This document shows, piece by piece, positions 50,935-59,767 of a DNA stretch of 64,000 nucleotides. Origin of the DNA: Haloprofundus marisrubri (GTDB taxonomy: Archaea > Halobacteriota > Halobacteria > Halobacteriales > Haloferacaceae); contig NZ_LOPU01000029.1 in NCBI RefSeq assembly GCF_001469955.1, positions 682,001 to 746,000 on the forward strand, written 5' to 3'. The first letter of the stretch is position 1. Each line of letters starts with the position of its first letter. A program made the translations under genes and the position numbers. A model generated the notes under the pieces. It did no database searches. It was not told the origin of the DNA and was given only the letters and a program-made list of their open reading frames with translations.

Positions 50935-51312
50935 TCAGGTGTCGAGCGGAGAAGAGACGTGCACGGCCCGCGTGTCGATGACGGTCACCTCGCGGCCGTA
51001 CGCGCGGAACGAAAACACGCGGTCGGCAGGTAGTTCTTCTCTTGGCAGTCGGAACACGCTGTCGAGCGCGTCGGGGTCTACCCAGTTGTACAACGGTTCG
51101 TCGAGGTCGAGCGCGTCGCAGCCTTCAGCCTCGGCGATGGCGAGGACGACTGCTTCGCTCGTCGGTTGGTCGTCGTGTACCTCGTACCGAACCTCGGTCG
51201 TAAGCGGTTCCTCGGCGTTCGCAAGCGGAACGGGGTCGGACTCACCGAGGGGGCCGTCGTGGCCGCCGGACGACTGGGAGACATTGGAGTCGTCGTCGTC
51301 GGTTGGCGTCAT
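50935..51312 (-). CDS. HalOD1-domain protein without receiver
   Basis: A 125-residue protein made of a disordered acidic N-terminus (about 35 residues) and one HalOD1 domain (TSEAVVLAIAEAEGCDALDL, EPLYNWVDPDALDSVF, FSFRAYGREVTV). It resembles the output half of the response regulator at 238-885 but has no receiver, as many haloarchaeal orphan HalOD1 proteins do. It is upstream of, and on the same strand as, nothing else obvious. Role unknown. Confidence 0.8.
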   Translation of the reverse strand: MTPTDDDDSNVSQSSGGHDGPLGESDPVPLANAEEPLTTEVRYEVHDDQPTSEAVVLAIAEAEGCDALDLDEPLYNWVDPDALDSVFRLPREELPADRVFSFRAYGREVTVIDTRAVHVSSPLDT

Positions 51313-51404
51313 CGTTACCCGATAGTTGGTGACGAGTTCGGTTGGGTTTGGCCATTCACCCGTGAAGACGTTTATACACGCCCCAGCAGAAGCCTTCTAC
51401 TCCG

Positions 51405-52073
51405 CTATTTCGCCGGGTCTGTCTGGGTGCTGTCGGCGAGCCCTGTCGCTTCGATGAGTCTGGCCTGACCACGTCGAAGCCGTCCGGCGACGGCGCGCGG
51501 AGAGATGTCGAATCTCGCTGCGAGTTCGTCGAGCGTGATTCGACGGGGTTCGTCGAAGTAGCCGGTGCGGTAGGCCACAGCCATCGCCTCACGCTGCTCG
51601 GGTGTCATGTCACCCAGCGAGTCGCCCCGCCGGTTCGCAGAACCCGAGACGCGCGTGAGTGAGATGGGTATCTCGTTTTCGCGGCAGAACTGCGTGAACG
51701 ACGCCGCCCTGTCGCCGTCGGCGAATCGAACCGAGAACTCCCACTCGACGGTGTTCGCCCGCGCATCGAGGAGTGTCCCGTCGTTCTGGACGATACCACG
51801 GAAGGTTCCGGCGGCCTCGTGGTTCCACCGTGCGCTGAGTAGCGCCCCGTTCTCCACTCGGTCGACGATGGTAATGTGGTCGATGGCTGGTTCGCGTTCT
51901 GCCGACGAGGCGAAGGCGTCGGACTCTCCATTGAGCACCCAAAAGAAGGGCATCACCGTGTCGTCGGTCGGCACGATTCTGTCGATTTCGATACGTGTCT
52001 CCGGGTCGTCGCCGATTGAACGACCCAACGCACAGGCCTGCGTCGGAACGGTGAACGTGACGTTGACACTCAT
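51405..52073 (-). CDS. Bacterio-opsin-activator-type HTH-10 transcription regulator
   Basis: A 222-residue regulator. The C-terminal HTH-10 domain (DMTPEQREAMAVAYRTGYF, ITLDELAARFDISPRAVAGR) is the Bat family DNA-binding module; the N-terminal part (about 1-150) is the ligand-sensing beta domain these proteins carry (FFWVLNGESDAFASSAE, AAGTFRGIVQNDGTLLDA). It probably controls a nearby or distant target set in response to a small signal. ATG at 52073 (MSVNVTFTVPTQA) is chosen. Confidence 0.87.
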   Translation of the reverse strand: MSVNVTFTVPTQACALGRSIGDDPETRIEIDRIVPTDDTVMPFFWVLNGESDAFASSAEREPAIDHITIVDRVENGALLSARWNHEAAGTFRGIVQNDGTLLDARANTVEWEFSVRFADGDRAASFTQFCRENEIPISLTRVSGSANRRGDSLGDMTPEQREAMAVAYRTGYFDEPRRITLDELAARFDISPRAVAGRLRRGQARLIEATGLADSTQTDPAK

Positions 52074-52157
52074 ACACGTGGGGTGTACCCACGAGTACAT
52101 ACTGCTGTCTGTTCTCTCTGAAATCTGACACTCACTTCGAAAGACTAAACCGAGTGG

Positions 52158-52296
52158 TCAGGACGACGACTGACTCGCTTGGAGAGAACAGCACCGCGAA
52201 CGACGTGCCCGTCGCTCAAGTCGTTCGGCGGCCGTCGTCACAATAGGTGTCTTGCCAGCGCCGGGCGGTCCGCAGAGTAGGAGAACTACGCTACTG
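52158..52296 (-). pseudogene. Degenerate N-terminal fragment of a P-loop NTPase or kinase
   Basis: On the minus strand an open stretch reads SSVVLLLCGPPGAGKTPIV TTAAERLERRARRS then stops within 20 codons. GPPGAGKT (52248-52271) is a perfect Walker A motif; the usual second Thr is Pro. N-terminal context (VVLLLCG...AERLE) looks like an AAA-type or PSTK-like kinase. There is no start codon in frame, no Walker B and no body, so this is a gene remnant. Confidence 0.5.
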
Positions 52297-52323
52297 TCGC
52301 GGGACGGTGTTCGGTCAGTTCGG

Positions 52324-52548
52324 TTACTTCATTCGCTTTCGGAGGCTGTCGAGCGTCAGCAGCCCCTGTATCGCGTACGACAGCTTTCGGCTCTTTCGTG
52401 CGATGGTGGCAGCACCCAGAAGCAGTGCCGCGCGCATCTTCTTGCCTTGCTTCCACGCCAGCCCCGCCTGTGCGAGCAGCGACAGCAGGTTGAGTCGGTC
52501 GAGCGTACTTCCACCTTTCTTCCCGCCGGTCGGATTGTCGGTAGCCAT
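52324..52548 (-). CDS. Small basic-hydrophobic protein, conserved unknown
   Basis: A 74-residue protein starting MATDNPTGGKKGGSTLDRLN, with a helical middle (LLSLLAQAGLAWKQGKKMRA, ALLLGAATIARKSRKLSYAI) and a basic end RKRMK. It is positively charged, unlike most of the proteome, and could be a membrane-peripheral or nucleic-acid-associated protein. I recall similar proteins in other haloarchaea but no function. It lies directly upstream of the P-loop fragment. Confidence 0.6.
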   Translation of the reverse strand: MATDNPTGGKKGGSTLDRLNLLSLLAQAGLAWKQGKKMRAALLLGAATIARKSRKLSYAIQGLLTLDSLRKRMK

Positions 52549-52736
52549 ACGACGGGATACGACGCCCAGCCACGTAAGTGACGGGGCGGAAATGTCGAGA
52601 GTGGACGACTCCTCGCGCCGGTCACGCGCTCTTACGCCGCGTTCTCTTCGGTGGCGCAGCGACTCTCGACCGCTCGCTACAGTCCGCGTCCCACCTCGCG
52701 GAGTCGGCCGAGTTCGGCCTGTGCGGTTGCCCGGAA

Positions 52737-53882
52737 CTACTCGCCGCTCGCGTCGGGTTTCGACTCCGTCTCCGGACTCGACCCGAGCGCGCTCATCGTC
52801 GTCTCCGGCGTTACCGACTCACCGTGAAGCAGTTCGGCGAAGACGATGCGAATCAACTGCAGCGACAACACCAACACGAGCGGACCGAGGAACAGACCGT
52901 ACCACCCGAACAGCATCGTCCCCATGATGTACGAGAACATCACGAGGCCGGTGTGAATCTTGCGCCCGGAGATGTACGGCCGGAGCACCGTCTGCGGCAG
53001 GATATCGAGCAGGAGAAAACAGACCACGAGCAGGCCCAGCGGGTAGACGATGAGACTCCCCGAGGCCTGAAACGCCCGGACGAGAAGCGCGAGTACGAGT
53101 GGGACGTAAACGAGTTTCCCGACGACGATAGGAACGAGCGTCGCAAGCCCGGTCAGCAGCGCCAATAGCGCCGCGAGCGGAACCGTCACCGGGTCCGGCG
53201 CGACGAGGTTGTACCCGTGATAGACGGCCGTCGCCAGCACCGCGACGACGAAGATGAGCAGGATGTTGCCGAAGTACAGCGTCTCTAAATCCTTGTCGAC
53301 GGCAGTGACGTAGCCGTACGCCGCGGTGCCGGGGTCGGCGACGTCCGAACGAAACCAGTCGGCGACTTGGTTGCCGTCGCGCAGCAGGAAGTAGCCGATG
53401 GTGAACGCCAACGAGAGATGGAGGAGTCCGTTCGCAATCGCGCCGAGCACGCCGACGCCGGCGGTGAGCATTCCCTGTATCTGTCCGTTGCGGACCGCGC
53501 TGACGACTTGTCCCGGTTGATTGAGCACCGACTGTAACTGCGAGAGGTTCTGTGTGCCCGGTATCGCCTGTAGCAACGCCTCCATCTGACCGCCGGTGAC
53601 CGAACTGAGTTCGTTCAGTCCGACGACAGCGATGGCGGCGACGACGAGAAACAGCGGCAGAATCGTCAACAGGAGCGTCGAGATGGCTGCGAGGCCGTCC
53701 GACGGCGCGACCGTTCGTACGCGCCGGTACAGCGGCCGGGTCCCGTAGTACGCGAACAGGCCGAGCACGAGCGTCCCGACGAACGAGTACGCGACGAACG
53801 CCAGCGTCGCACCGAGTGCGAGCGTGAGTAGCCACCACCCAACTGTCGTCCGTGAGAGAGACGTGTCGATATCGGCGAACAT
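52737..53882 (-). CDS. AI-2E/PerM-family permease
   Basis: A 381-residue membrane protein of the AI-2E transporter (UPF0118/PerM) family: eight or so membrane segments including TVGWWLLTLALGATLAFVAY, LHLSLAFTIGYFLLRDGNQV (the conserved RDG), VTVPLAALLALLTGLATLVP and the re-entrant region DILPQTVLRPYISGRKIHTG. Members export small molecules or act as Na/H antiporters; AI-2 itself is not established in archaea. ATG at 53882. The final 25 residues are a disordered Ser/Glu/Lys tail. Confidence 0.87.
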   Translation of the reverse strand: MFADIDTSLSRTTVGWWLLTLALGATLAFVAYSFVGTLVLGLFAYYGTRPLYRRVRTVAPSDGLAAISTLLLTILPLFLVVAAIAVVGLNELSSVTGGQMEALLQAIPGTQNLSQLQSVLNQPGQVVSAVRNGQIQGMLTAGVGVLGAIANGLLHLSLAFTIGYFLLRDGNQVADWFRSDVADPGTAAYGYVTAVDKDLETLYFGNILLIFVVAVLATAVYHGYNLVAPDPVTVPLAALLALLTGLATLVPIVVGKLVYVPLVLALLVRAFQASGSLIVYPLGLLVVCFLLLDILPQTVLRPYISGRKIHTGLVMFSYIMGTMLFGWYGLFLGPLVLVLSLQLIRIVFAELLHGESVTPETTMSALGSSPETESKPDASGE

Positions 53883-53958
53883 ACCCCGACTACGACGCCG
53901 AGCGTGAAACCGATGGGGGGTGAGATTTTATCGGTGCGTCCCCAACGGCCCCCCAGAG

Positions 53959-54972
53959 ATGGCATCGTTGACGGGCATCCGTGGCGCTATTTACTTCCCG
54001 ACACACTCGCACAATCACTACCAGTCGTGGGCCGCCTACGACCCGGCCGTCGCGGCGAACGACCTCGACTACGCGAAGCGACTGAACCTCAACGCCGTTC
54101 GCGTGCTTCTCAGCTACCACTGGTGGCGCGAGAACCGCCGAGCGTTCGCCGACGCGTTCGACGACTTCCTGCTCAAAGCCGAGAACCGCGGTATTCGCGT
54201 GCTTCCGGTGCTGTTCGAGAGCATCGGCGAACAACCCACGAAACCGCGGCGGCGACCCACTGGCGACGCGCCGCCGCTGAAATCACCTGCAGGGGCGACG
54301 ATTCGACGGCCGTGGCGGTGGGACGGGCCGCGGAAGTTCACCCGCTGGGTGGCGAACCGCTGTACCGACCCGCAGGTCGTCCTCGCGCTGGAAATCATGA
54401 ACGAACCCGGCGAGTACGAGCCACGGGTGCAGTTCGTCCAAGAGATGCTCAGCGTCGCCCGCGAGACGACGCCGAACGTCCCCCTCACTGTCGGCTGTAA
54501 GGACATTCGGTTGAACACGCAGTTTTCGGACCCCGGACTCGACGTGTTCCAGTTCCACATGAACCTGCCACCGACCGAGAAACAGGCACGTCGGCAGATT
54601 CGGGACGCGGTGACGTTCGCCCGGACCCACGGCAAACCGGTGTGGCTCACCGAGTGGCAGCGCCTGCGACGGAGTCCGCGCTCGAAGCTTCGTCCGAACT
54701 ACGCCTCGCTCGCGCCGATAATCCGCGAGAGCGCACTCGACGGCGACTTCTTCTGGCAGTTGATGCTCAAGCCGGCGTACATGCGGAAACAGCGCAAGAA
54801 GGGCCGCATCAACGGCCTGTTCCACGCCGACGGCGCAGTGTTCTCGGCCTCGGACGCGAACGCACTCGCCAAACTGCCGCAGACGGAGTCACGCGGGGAC
54901 ACCGCCGCAGACTCCGTCGACTGGACCGAGCGGCAGAAGCCGCCGAAGGAGTTCGACGCGGGCGGTAACTGA
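53959..54972 (+). CDS. GH5-like glycoside hydrolase-fold protein, no signal peptide
   Basis: A 337-residue TIM-barrel protein. The two catalytic carboxylates fit clan GH-A: acid/base Glu149 in ALEIMNEPG and nucleophile Glu232 in VWLTEWQRL; ASLTGIRGAIYFPTHSHNHY and AVRVLLSYHWWRENRR are the early barrel strands. It lacks any export signal, so it may act on intracellular glycan or have another use of the fold. The ATG at 53959 is preferred over an upstream one within the promoter. Substrate unknown. Confidence 0.78.
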   Translation: MASLTGIRGAIYFPTHSHNHYQSWAAYDPAVAANDLDYAKRLNLNAVRVLLSYHWWRENRRAFADAFDDFLLKAENRGIRVLPVLFESIGEQPTKPRRRPTGDAPPLKSPAGATIRRPWRWDGPRKFTRWVANRCTDPQVVLALEIMNEPGEYEPRVQFVQEMLSVARETTPNVPLTVGCKDIRLNTQFSDPGLDVFQFHMNLPPTEKQARRQIRDAVTFARTHGKPVWLTEWQRLRRSPRSKLRPNYASLAPIIRESALDGDFFWQLMLKPAYMRKQRKKGRINGLFHADGAVFSASDANALAKLPQTESRGDTAADSVDWTERQKPPKEFDAGGN

Positions 54973-55001
54973 CCGAACCTTAGTCGCGCTTTTCGTTTTT
55001 C

Positions 55002-55412
55002 TTAGCTCTGCTCGCTTTCCTCGAAATCGAGCGCGACGGAGTTGATACAGAAGCGCTTTCCAGTTGGTTCGGGGCCGTCGGAGAAGACGTGGCCGAGGTG
55101 GCCGTCGCAGTTCGCACACCGAACTTCGATGCGACGCATCCCGTGGCTGTTGTCCTCCAACTTCGTGATTTTCTCCTCGTCGGCGGCGTAGAAACTCGGC
55201 CACCCACACGCGGAGTCGTATTTGGTCTCCGAGTCGAACAGCACCTCTCCACAACCAGCACATTTGTAGATGCCCTCGTCGTCGCGGTCGACGTGCTCGC
55301 CACTGAATCTCGGCTCAGTGCCGCTCTCTCGGAGAATCTTGTACTCCTCGTCGGTCAGTCGCTCGCGCCACTCGGCGTCGGAGTTCGGGAGGTCTGACTG
55401 TTGCTCGCTCAT
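55002..55412 (-). CDS. msrB: Peptide-methionine (R)-S-oxide reductase MsrB
   Basis: A 136-residue MsrB. Zinc cysteines are Cys51/Cys54 (KCAGCG) and Cys99/Cys102 (RCANCDG); the catalytic cysteine is Cys122 in RFCINSVAL; ACGWPSFY and HGMRRIEVRC complete the fold. It repairs methionine-R-sulfoxide in proteins. It is the last gene of a minus-strand unit HAD-AKR-MazG-MsrB, 25 bases after the MazG-like gene. ATG at 55412 (MSEQQSD) chosen. Normal length. Confidence 0.94.
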   Translation of the reverse strand: MSEQQSDLPNSDAEWRERLTDEEYKILRESGTEPRFSGEHVDRDDEGIYKCAGCGEVLFDSETKYDSACGWPSFYAADEEKITKLEDNSHGMRRIEVRCANCDGHLGHVFSDGPEPTGKRFCINSVALDFEESEQS

Positions 55413-55437
55413 GAGTCGGCGTAGGGGGCGACGCCGG

Positions 55438-55788
55438 TTAGGGGTTCTGCTCGCGGGCGTCGGCGACGACCCGCTCCAACACGACGCCACCTTCGAACCC
55501 ACCGCGTGCCTCACGCTTCACCCAGCGCAGACGGTCGAGTTCGTCCGCGTCGATGCCCATCTGCTTTCGAATCGCGGCGACGACTTCGAGCACGTCGGCC
55601 AGTTCCTCGGGCTGTCGACTCTCTTCGAATTCTTTTGCTTCTTCGACCAACTTCTCGGCGAGCCGTCGTCGATGCTCGTCGCCCTCGGCGACGTGTGTGA
55701 CGGGTCGTTCCCCGCTCTCGCGGATTATCGCGGGGATGCCGTCGCGGACGAGTTTGTCGTACTCGTGGCCTGCGTCTTCCTCGCTCAT
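55438..55788 (-). CDS. MazG-like/HisE-like nucleotide pyrophosphohydrolase
   Basis: A 116-residue all-alpha protein. YDKLVRDGIPAIIRESGERP opens the family, then the metal-binding EKLVEEAKEFEE and EELADVLEVVAAI (ExxE...ExxD). Such enzymes clean up non-canonical or modified NTPs. The WVKREARGGFEGGVVL tail is typical of the subgroup. It sits between aldo/keto reductase and MsrB in one operon, which suggests a house-cleaning or oxidative-damage context. Confidence 0.85.
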   Translation of the reverse strand: MSEEDAGHEYDKLVRDGIPAIIRESGERPVTHVAEGDEHRRRLAEKLVEEAKEFEESRQPEELADVLEVVAAIRKQMGIDADELDRLRWVKREARGGFEGGVVLERVVADAREQNP

Positions 55789-55792
55789 CGAC

Positions 55793-56587
55793 TCACTCCG
55801 GAAACAGTTCCTCCTCGCGCTCTATCGACTCAATCTTCCGAACGTCCTCCTCGTCGAGTTCGAGGTCGGCCGCCGCGAGGTTCGCGCGCATGTGGGCTTC
55901 GCTGCTCGCTTTCGGGATGGTGACGACGTTCTCTTTGCCTGCCAACCACGCGACGCTGACCGCCGCCTCGTCGGTGTCGTGTTTCTCCGCAATCTCGGTG
56001 AGTTCCGGAATCTCGAACACCTTGCCGGCGGCGAGCGGCGAGTACGCGACGAGAGAGTAGTCGTGTTCGCGGGCGTGGGAGACGAGGGCAGGTGAGTAAA
56101 ACAGCGGATGCATCTCGGTCTGGTGGGCGAACAGCGGCGCGTCGAGCAGGTCGATTGCCTCGTCGAGTTCGGCGAGCGTGAAGTTGCTCACGCCGACGTG
56201 TCGGGTCCGACCCGCGTCGACGAGTTCGTCGAACGCCGCGAGCGTTTGCTCGGGGTCGTAGGTGTCGATTGGCCGGTGGACGTACACCAAATCGGCGCAG
56301 TCGACCTGAAGTCGTTCGAGGCTCTCGGTCGTACTCGACAGCACGTCGTGATAGCCGAGTTTGTCGGCCCACACCTTCGTGGCGACAAGGACGTCGTTGC
56401 GGGGGACGGTGCTCTCGGCGAGTCCCTCACCCACGGTAGCCTCGTTGTCGTAAATCTGGGCCGTGTCGAGGTGGCGATAGCCCATCTCGACTGCGGTCCG
56501 AACGCTTTCGACACCCGCGTCGCCGTCGAGTCCCATCGTGCCGAGACCGACCGGCGGCAGCGTCGTGTTCGTCTCGTGGTCGCTCAC
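55793..56587 (-). CDS. Aldo/keto reductase
   Basis: A 264-residue AKR barrel. The catalytic tetrad is Asp41 and Tyr46 (HLDTAQIYDNE), Lys71 (ATKVWAD) and His104 (VYVHRP); the NADPH site is seen in VGVSNFTLAEL, YSPLAAGKV and IPKASSEAHM. The GTG at 56587 overlaps the stop of the upstream HAD gene by four bases (GTGA). It belongs to the 2,5-diketo-gluconate-reductase-like group; substrate unknown. A very long frame continues upstream but is not coding. Confidence 0.92.
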   Translation of the reverse strand: MSDHETNTTLPPVGLGTMGLDGDAGVESVRTAVEMGYRHLDTAQIYDNEATVGEGLAESTVPRNDVLVATKVWADKLGYHDVLSSTTESLERLQVDCADLVYVHRPIDTYDPEQTLAAFDELVDAGRTRHVGVSNFTLAELDEAIDLLDAPLFAHQTEMHPLFYSPALVSHAREHDYSLVAYSPLAAGKVFEIPELTEIAEKHDTDEAAVSVAWLAGKENVVTIPKASSEAHMRANLAAADLELDEEDVRKIESIEREEELFPE

Positions 56588-57291
56588 GCGCCCAACTCCT
56601 CGTCGAAACCGGCCGTGGCCGCAGCGTCGCTGACCGCCACGCCGTCGATGTCGAGCAGTCCGGAGAGCGACTCGATTTCGTACGTCGGGTCGACGTCGAG
56701 GGGGTAGTCGGCGCGGTGCTCGCGGCGGATGAACACCGAGTCGAGGCCGGCGTTGTGCGCGGCGAGAACGTCGGTGTCGCTGTCGCCGACGAACAGCGCG
56801 TGTTCGGCGTCGAGGTCGGTGAGCGCTCTGTCGACGTAGTGGGTGTTCGGCTTCTTTCGCGTCACGCTCTCGGGGATGGGTTCGCGGCCGTACGCCGTCT
56901 CGAAGAGATGTTCGACCCCGAAGTGCGAGAGAACGAAATCGACCGTCGCCTGCTGGTTCGACGAGACGATGCCGAGTGGATGGTCGAGCGAGCGAACCGT
57001 GTCGAAGTCGTCGTACAGCGCCTTCCGACCGGCGCGAATCTCGTCCTGTTGGGCGCGGGAGGCGATACGGTCGCGGGCGGCGAAGAACGTCTCGGCGTCG
57101 AAGCCGTACGTCTCGGCGACGGCGGTGAGACTCTCGGGAGTGACGCCGAGAGACATCGCGTCCACGTGGTCGTCGTGCGGATCGGAGACGCCGCAGTCGA
57201 CGAACGCCTCGCGGGCCGCACGTTCGAGGACGGCGAACTCGACGAGACTCACCAACACCCCGTCGTTGTCGAAGATGATTGCGTCGTACAC
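56584..57291 (-). CDS. HAD-superfamily hydrolase
   Basis: A 235-residue phosphatase. Motif I is IIFDNDG with Asp8 and Asp10, motif II LGIVSSNQQ, motif III KKPNTHYVDRAL and motif IV FVGDSDTDVLAAHNAG. It has a C1 helical cap (about 15-85), the phosphoglycolate-phosphatase pattern. The GTG at 57291 (VYDAIIFDNDG) begins right at motif I; an upstream start would add 26 non-acidic residues. First gene of the HAD-AKR-MazG-MsrB unit. Confidence 0.88.
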   Translation of the reverse strand: MYDAIIFDNDGVLVSLVEFAVLERAAREAFVDCGVSDPHDDHVDAMSLGVTPESLTAVAETYGFDAETFFAARDRIASRAQQDEIRAGRKALYDDFDTVRSLDHPLGIVSSNQQATVDFVLSHFGVEHLFETAYGREPIPESVTRKKPNTHYVDRALTDLDAEHALFVGDSDTDVLAAHNAGLDSVFIRREHRADYPLDVDPTYEIESLSGLLDIDGVAVSDAAATAGFDEELGA

Positions 57292-57448
57292 TGTCGTGAA
57301 CTGACGAGCGAGTCGGCAAAAAGCATCCGCCCCTCCGCTGGTATCGACCGCCGCCGAACTCACCGACAAACGAATCTTTTAGCGCCTCGCGGACTACCGT
57401 TTTCCCGATGGCGAAGTCCACAACGGTCGGCACCGACTGGGAGGGACG

Positions 57449-58513
57449 ATGACCCGAACCGTCGGCATCGTCGGCGCGGGCGCGGCGGGCGTCGGCGCGG
57501 CGTACGCGCTCGACGACACCGATTTCGACGTGACGATTTTCGAGAAGAGTCGTGGCGTCTGCGGCCGCGCGGCGACGCGCCGCAAGCACGACTGCCGGTA
57601 CGACCACGGCGCGAACTACCTGAAGGACGCCGACGAGCGCACCGTCGAACTCGTCGACGACCTCGGCGACGACGGCCTCGTCGCCTTCGACGACCCGGTG
57701 TGGACGTTCGACGGCGACGGCGAGATACGCGAATCCGACCGCGACCCGGAGACGAAGTACACGTGGGAAGAAGGAATCACCCAACTCGCCAAGCGACTGC
57801 TCGCACGAACCGACGCGACGGTTCACAATCAGGTACGTGTCGAACGTCTCCAACACGGCGACGGACGCGAACACGTCGACGAGAAGGCCTGCGGTGACCA
57901 GTGGTATCTGACCGACACCGACGGCAGCAAACACGGGCCGTTCGACGCGCTCGTGTTGACACCACCGGCCCCTCAAACCGCTGCGCTCTTGGCGGAGACG
58001 AAGTGGCACAGCGAGCATCTTCCGGCACTGCGCGAAGTCGTCGGCGCGGTACACTATCGGACGATTCGGTCGGTGATGCTGCACTACCCCTTCGAGGTGG
58101 ACGTGCCGTACTACGGACTCGTCAACACCGACAGGGAACACGACATCGGCTGGCTCTCCCGAGAGGAGTGCAAGCGGGGCCACGTCCCCGACGGCGAGAG
58201 CCTGCTCGTCGTCCAGATGGCTCCGCACTGGTCGGAGGAACACTACGACGACCCGATAGAGGAGACCGCCGAGACGGTGGCCGAGAAAGTCGCCACGCTC
58301 GTCGGCGACGACCGACTCACGGAGTTCGACTGGACCGACGACCAAGGCTGGCGCTACGCGCAACCGAACTCCGGAGCGAGCGAGGAAATTCTCCGTCGCG
58401 GGGAGTCGGACGGGCTGTTTTTCGCGGGCGACTGGGTCGCCGGCGAGGGCCGGGTCCACTTGGCGCTGTGGAACGGCGTCGAAGTCGGTGAACGGATTCC
58501 CGAGACGTTCTGA
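57449..58513 (+). CDS. Renalase-like FAD-dependent amine oxidoreductase
   Basis: A 354-residue flavoprotein. The dinucleotide fold is VGIVGAGAAGVGAAYALDD and EKSRGVCGRAATRR, the substrate half includes YDHGANYLKD and ALVLTPPAPQTAALL, and the C-terminal FAD motif is GLFFAGDWVAGEGRVHLAL. It matches the NAD(P)/FAD amine-oxidase group near renalase and phytoene-dehydrogenase-like enzymes. Divergent from the HAD operon across 157 bases. Substrate unknown. Confidence 0.88.
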   Translation: MTRTVGIVGAGAAGVGAAYALDDTDFDVTIFEKSRGVCGRAATRRKHDCRYDHGANYLKDADERTVELVDDLGDDGLVAFDDPVWTFDGDGEIRESDRDPETKYTWEEGITQLAKRLLARTDATVHNQVRVERLQHGDGREHVDEKACGDQWYLTDTDGSKHGPFDALVLTPPAPQTAALLAETKWHSEHLPALREVVGAVHYRTIRSVMLHYPFEVDVPYYGLVNTDREHDIGWLSREECKRGHVPDGESLLVVQMAPHWSEEHYDDPIEETAETVAEKVATLVGDDRLTEFDWTDDQGWRYAQPNSGASEEILRRGESDGLFFAGDWVAGEGRVHLALWNGVEVGERIPETF

Positions 58514-58585
58514 AGCTGGAATCTCTACGTTCGATTCTCCCGACCTGTCGGAAAGTTATTTGCGCTGCACCTGAGAGCGAGACGT

Positions 58586-59131
58586 ATGTCCTACCCGGTC
58601 CCACGGCGCGCCCTCCTACAGACAGGAACGACGGCACTCGTCGCGCTCGCGGGGTGTCTCTCGGGAAACGGCGACGAAACCTACACTGCAGTACCTCGGG
58701 AGACCGACCCGGTTCGTACTGAGGGTGAACCACTGAGAATCACGCGCAGCGTCTCTTCGCTAGGCGCGAGGCTGCATGAGAACGGAAGCGTCGACGCCGG
58801 CAACGACGCGACGCCAGTAGCGTTCGACGAGTGGGCTACCGACGAGAGCAGCGATATCGCGGCCGAGGAGGTGCGCCGCAAACTGCTGGAGCAGACCGGT
58901 TCCTCGGAGACGGGCCTCGATGTTTGGGCCGACGACGCGGCGAACTCCGTTCTCGTGACGACCACGACGACCGTCGAGCGCGAGCACGCCGACGTTGCGT
59001 TTCCTTCCAGTCTGTACCGGAAAGCCGTCGAACACTGTCCGCGGACGGTGACTGTCATCCTTACCGCCGACGGTGAGCGTGCGACTACCGAGTTCGCAGT
59101 CTCCGCACGGGCCATACTCCAGACCGTTTAG
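58586..59131 (+). CDS. Tat-exported lipoprotein, unknown
   Basis: A 181-residue protein. SYPVPRRALLQTGTTALVAL is a twin-arginine signal that ends in a lipobox LAGC with the lipidated Cys near residue 24. The mature protein is acidic, beta-rich (PVRTEGEPLRITRSVSSLG, RTVTVILTADGERATTEF) and of unknown function. It follows the renalase-like gene by 72 bases on the same strand. Confidence 0.8.
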   Translation: MSYPVPRRALLQTGTTALVALAGCLSGNGDETYTAVPRETDPVRTEGEPLRITRSVSSLGARLHENGSVDAGNDATPVAFDEWATDESSDIAAEEVRRKLLEQTGSSETGLDVWADDAANSVLVTTTTTVEREHADVAFPSSLYRKAVEHCPRTVTVILTADGERATTEFAVSARAILQTV

Positions 59132-59341
59132 CAGAGACGTGGGTCGTCTGTGCTCGAAAGCAACCGGAAACAGCCGGATGAGACTCTCGAAACGGCCACT
59201 CAATAGCCGTACTGAGGCGTATATTCCTCACTTACAGTGGACTTAACAAACTCGACGGACACCCAACAGTCGTGACGCGTCCTGTCCGAGTCGCGCGAGA
59301 AGACACCACCCGACCGACAGGACCGCTCGCCACCCCTACCA

Positions 59342-59767
59342 ATGTCTCAAACTGACCGACCGGCGCGGACCGACGAGGCGGAGTCGACGTACGAAGCGTA
59401 CATCCTGGGCGTTCGCATCGTCGAACGGACGACCGACGACGGCGACACCGTCTATCGATTCGAGGCCCCACACCACGAGGGCGTCGACTTCGAGGACCCG
59501 GAGATGGCGACGCTGTACGCGGCCGTCTACTTCGACGTCAACGGATTTCAGGAGGCCGGCACCGGCGAACGCGGTGTGCCGCCCGAAATCATCCAAGCGG
59601 GCAGAGACACCCTCGCGGCGTACTTCCTCACGCAACCAGGAACGGATGTCAACTGGGTCGCCTCCTTTTACGGCGTCAAGACGAGCAAAATCGAACGCTA
59701 CGTCTCGTGGGTCCGCGAACGCGCCGAGAAGATTCGTGAAGGCGCGGCCGAACGAGGCGTCGAGTAA
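59342..59767 (+). CDS. Conserved haloarchaeal protein of unknown function, 141 residues
   Basis: MSQTDRPARTDEAESTYEAY begins an acidic protein with two parts: a beta-rich first half (YILGVRIVERTTDDGDTVYR) and a helical end (NWVASFYGVKTSKIERYVSW) that could be helix-turn-helix-like. I do not know its family. Its TAA stop is followed, in the same frame, by coding-like sequence (see the DUF5694 fragment), which may mean a deletion joined two genes. Confidence 0.6.
   Translation: MSQTDRPARTDEAESTYEAYILGVRIVERTTDDGDTVYRFEAPHHEGVDFEDPEMATLYAAVYFDVNGFQEAGTGERGVPPEIIQAGRDTLAAYFLTQPGTDVNWVASFYGVKTSKIERYVSWVRERAEKIREGAAERGVE

Noticed and set aside
56588-58459. Minus-strand continuation of the aldo/keto reductase frame (888 codons in total)
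   Set aside because: The upstream 620 codons are antisense to the FAD oxidoreductase and out of frame with the HAD gene; composition is basic and low-complexity. Only the GTG at 56587 is a sensible start.
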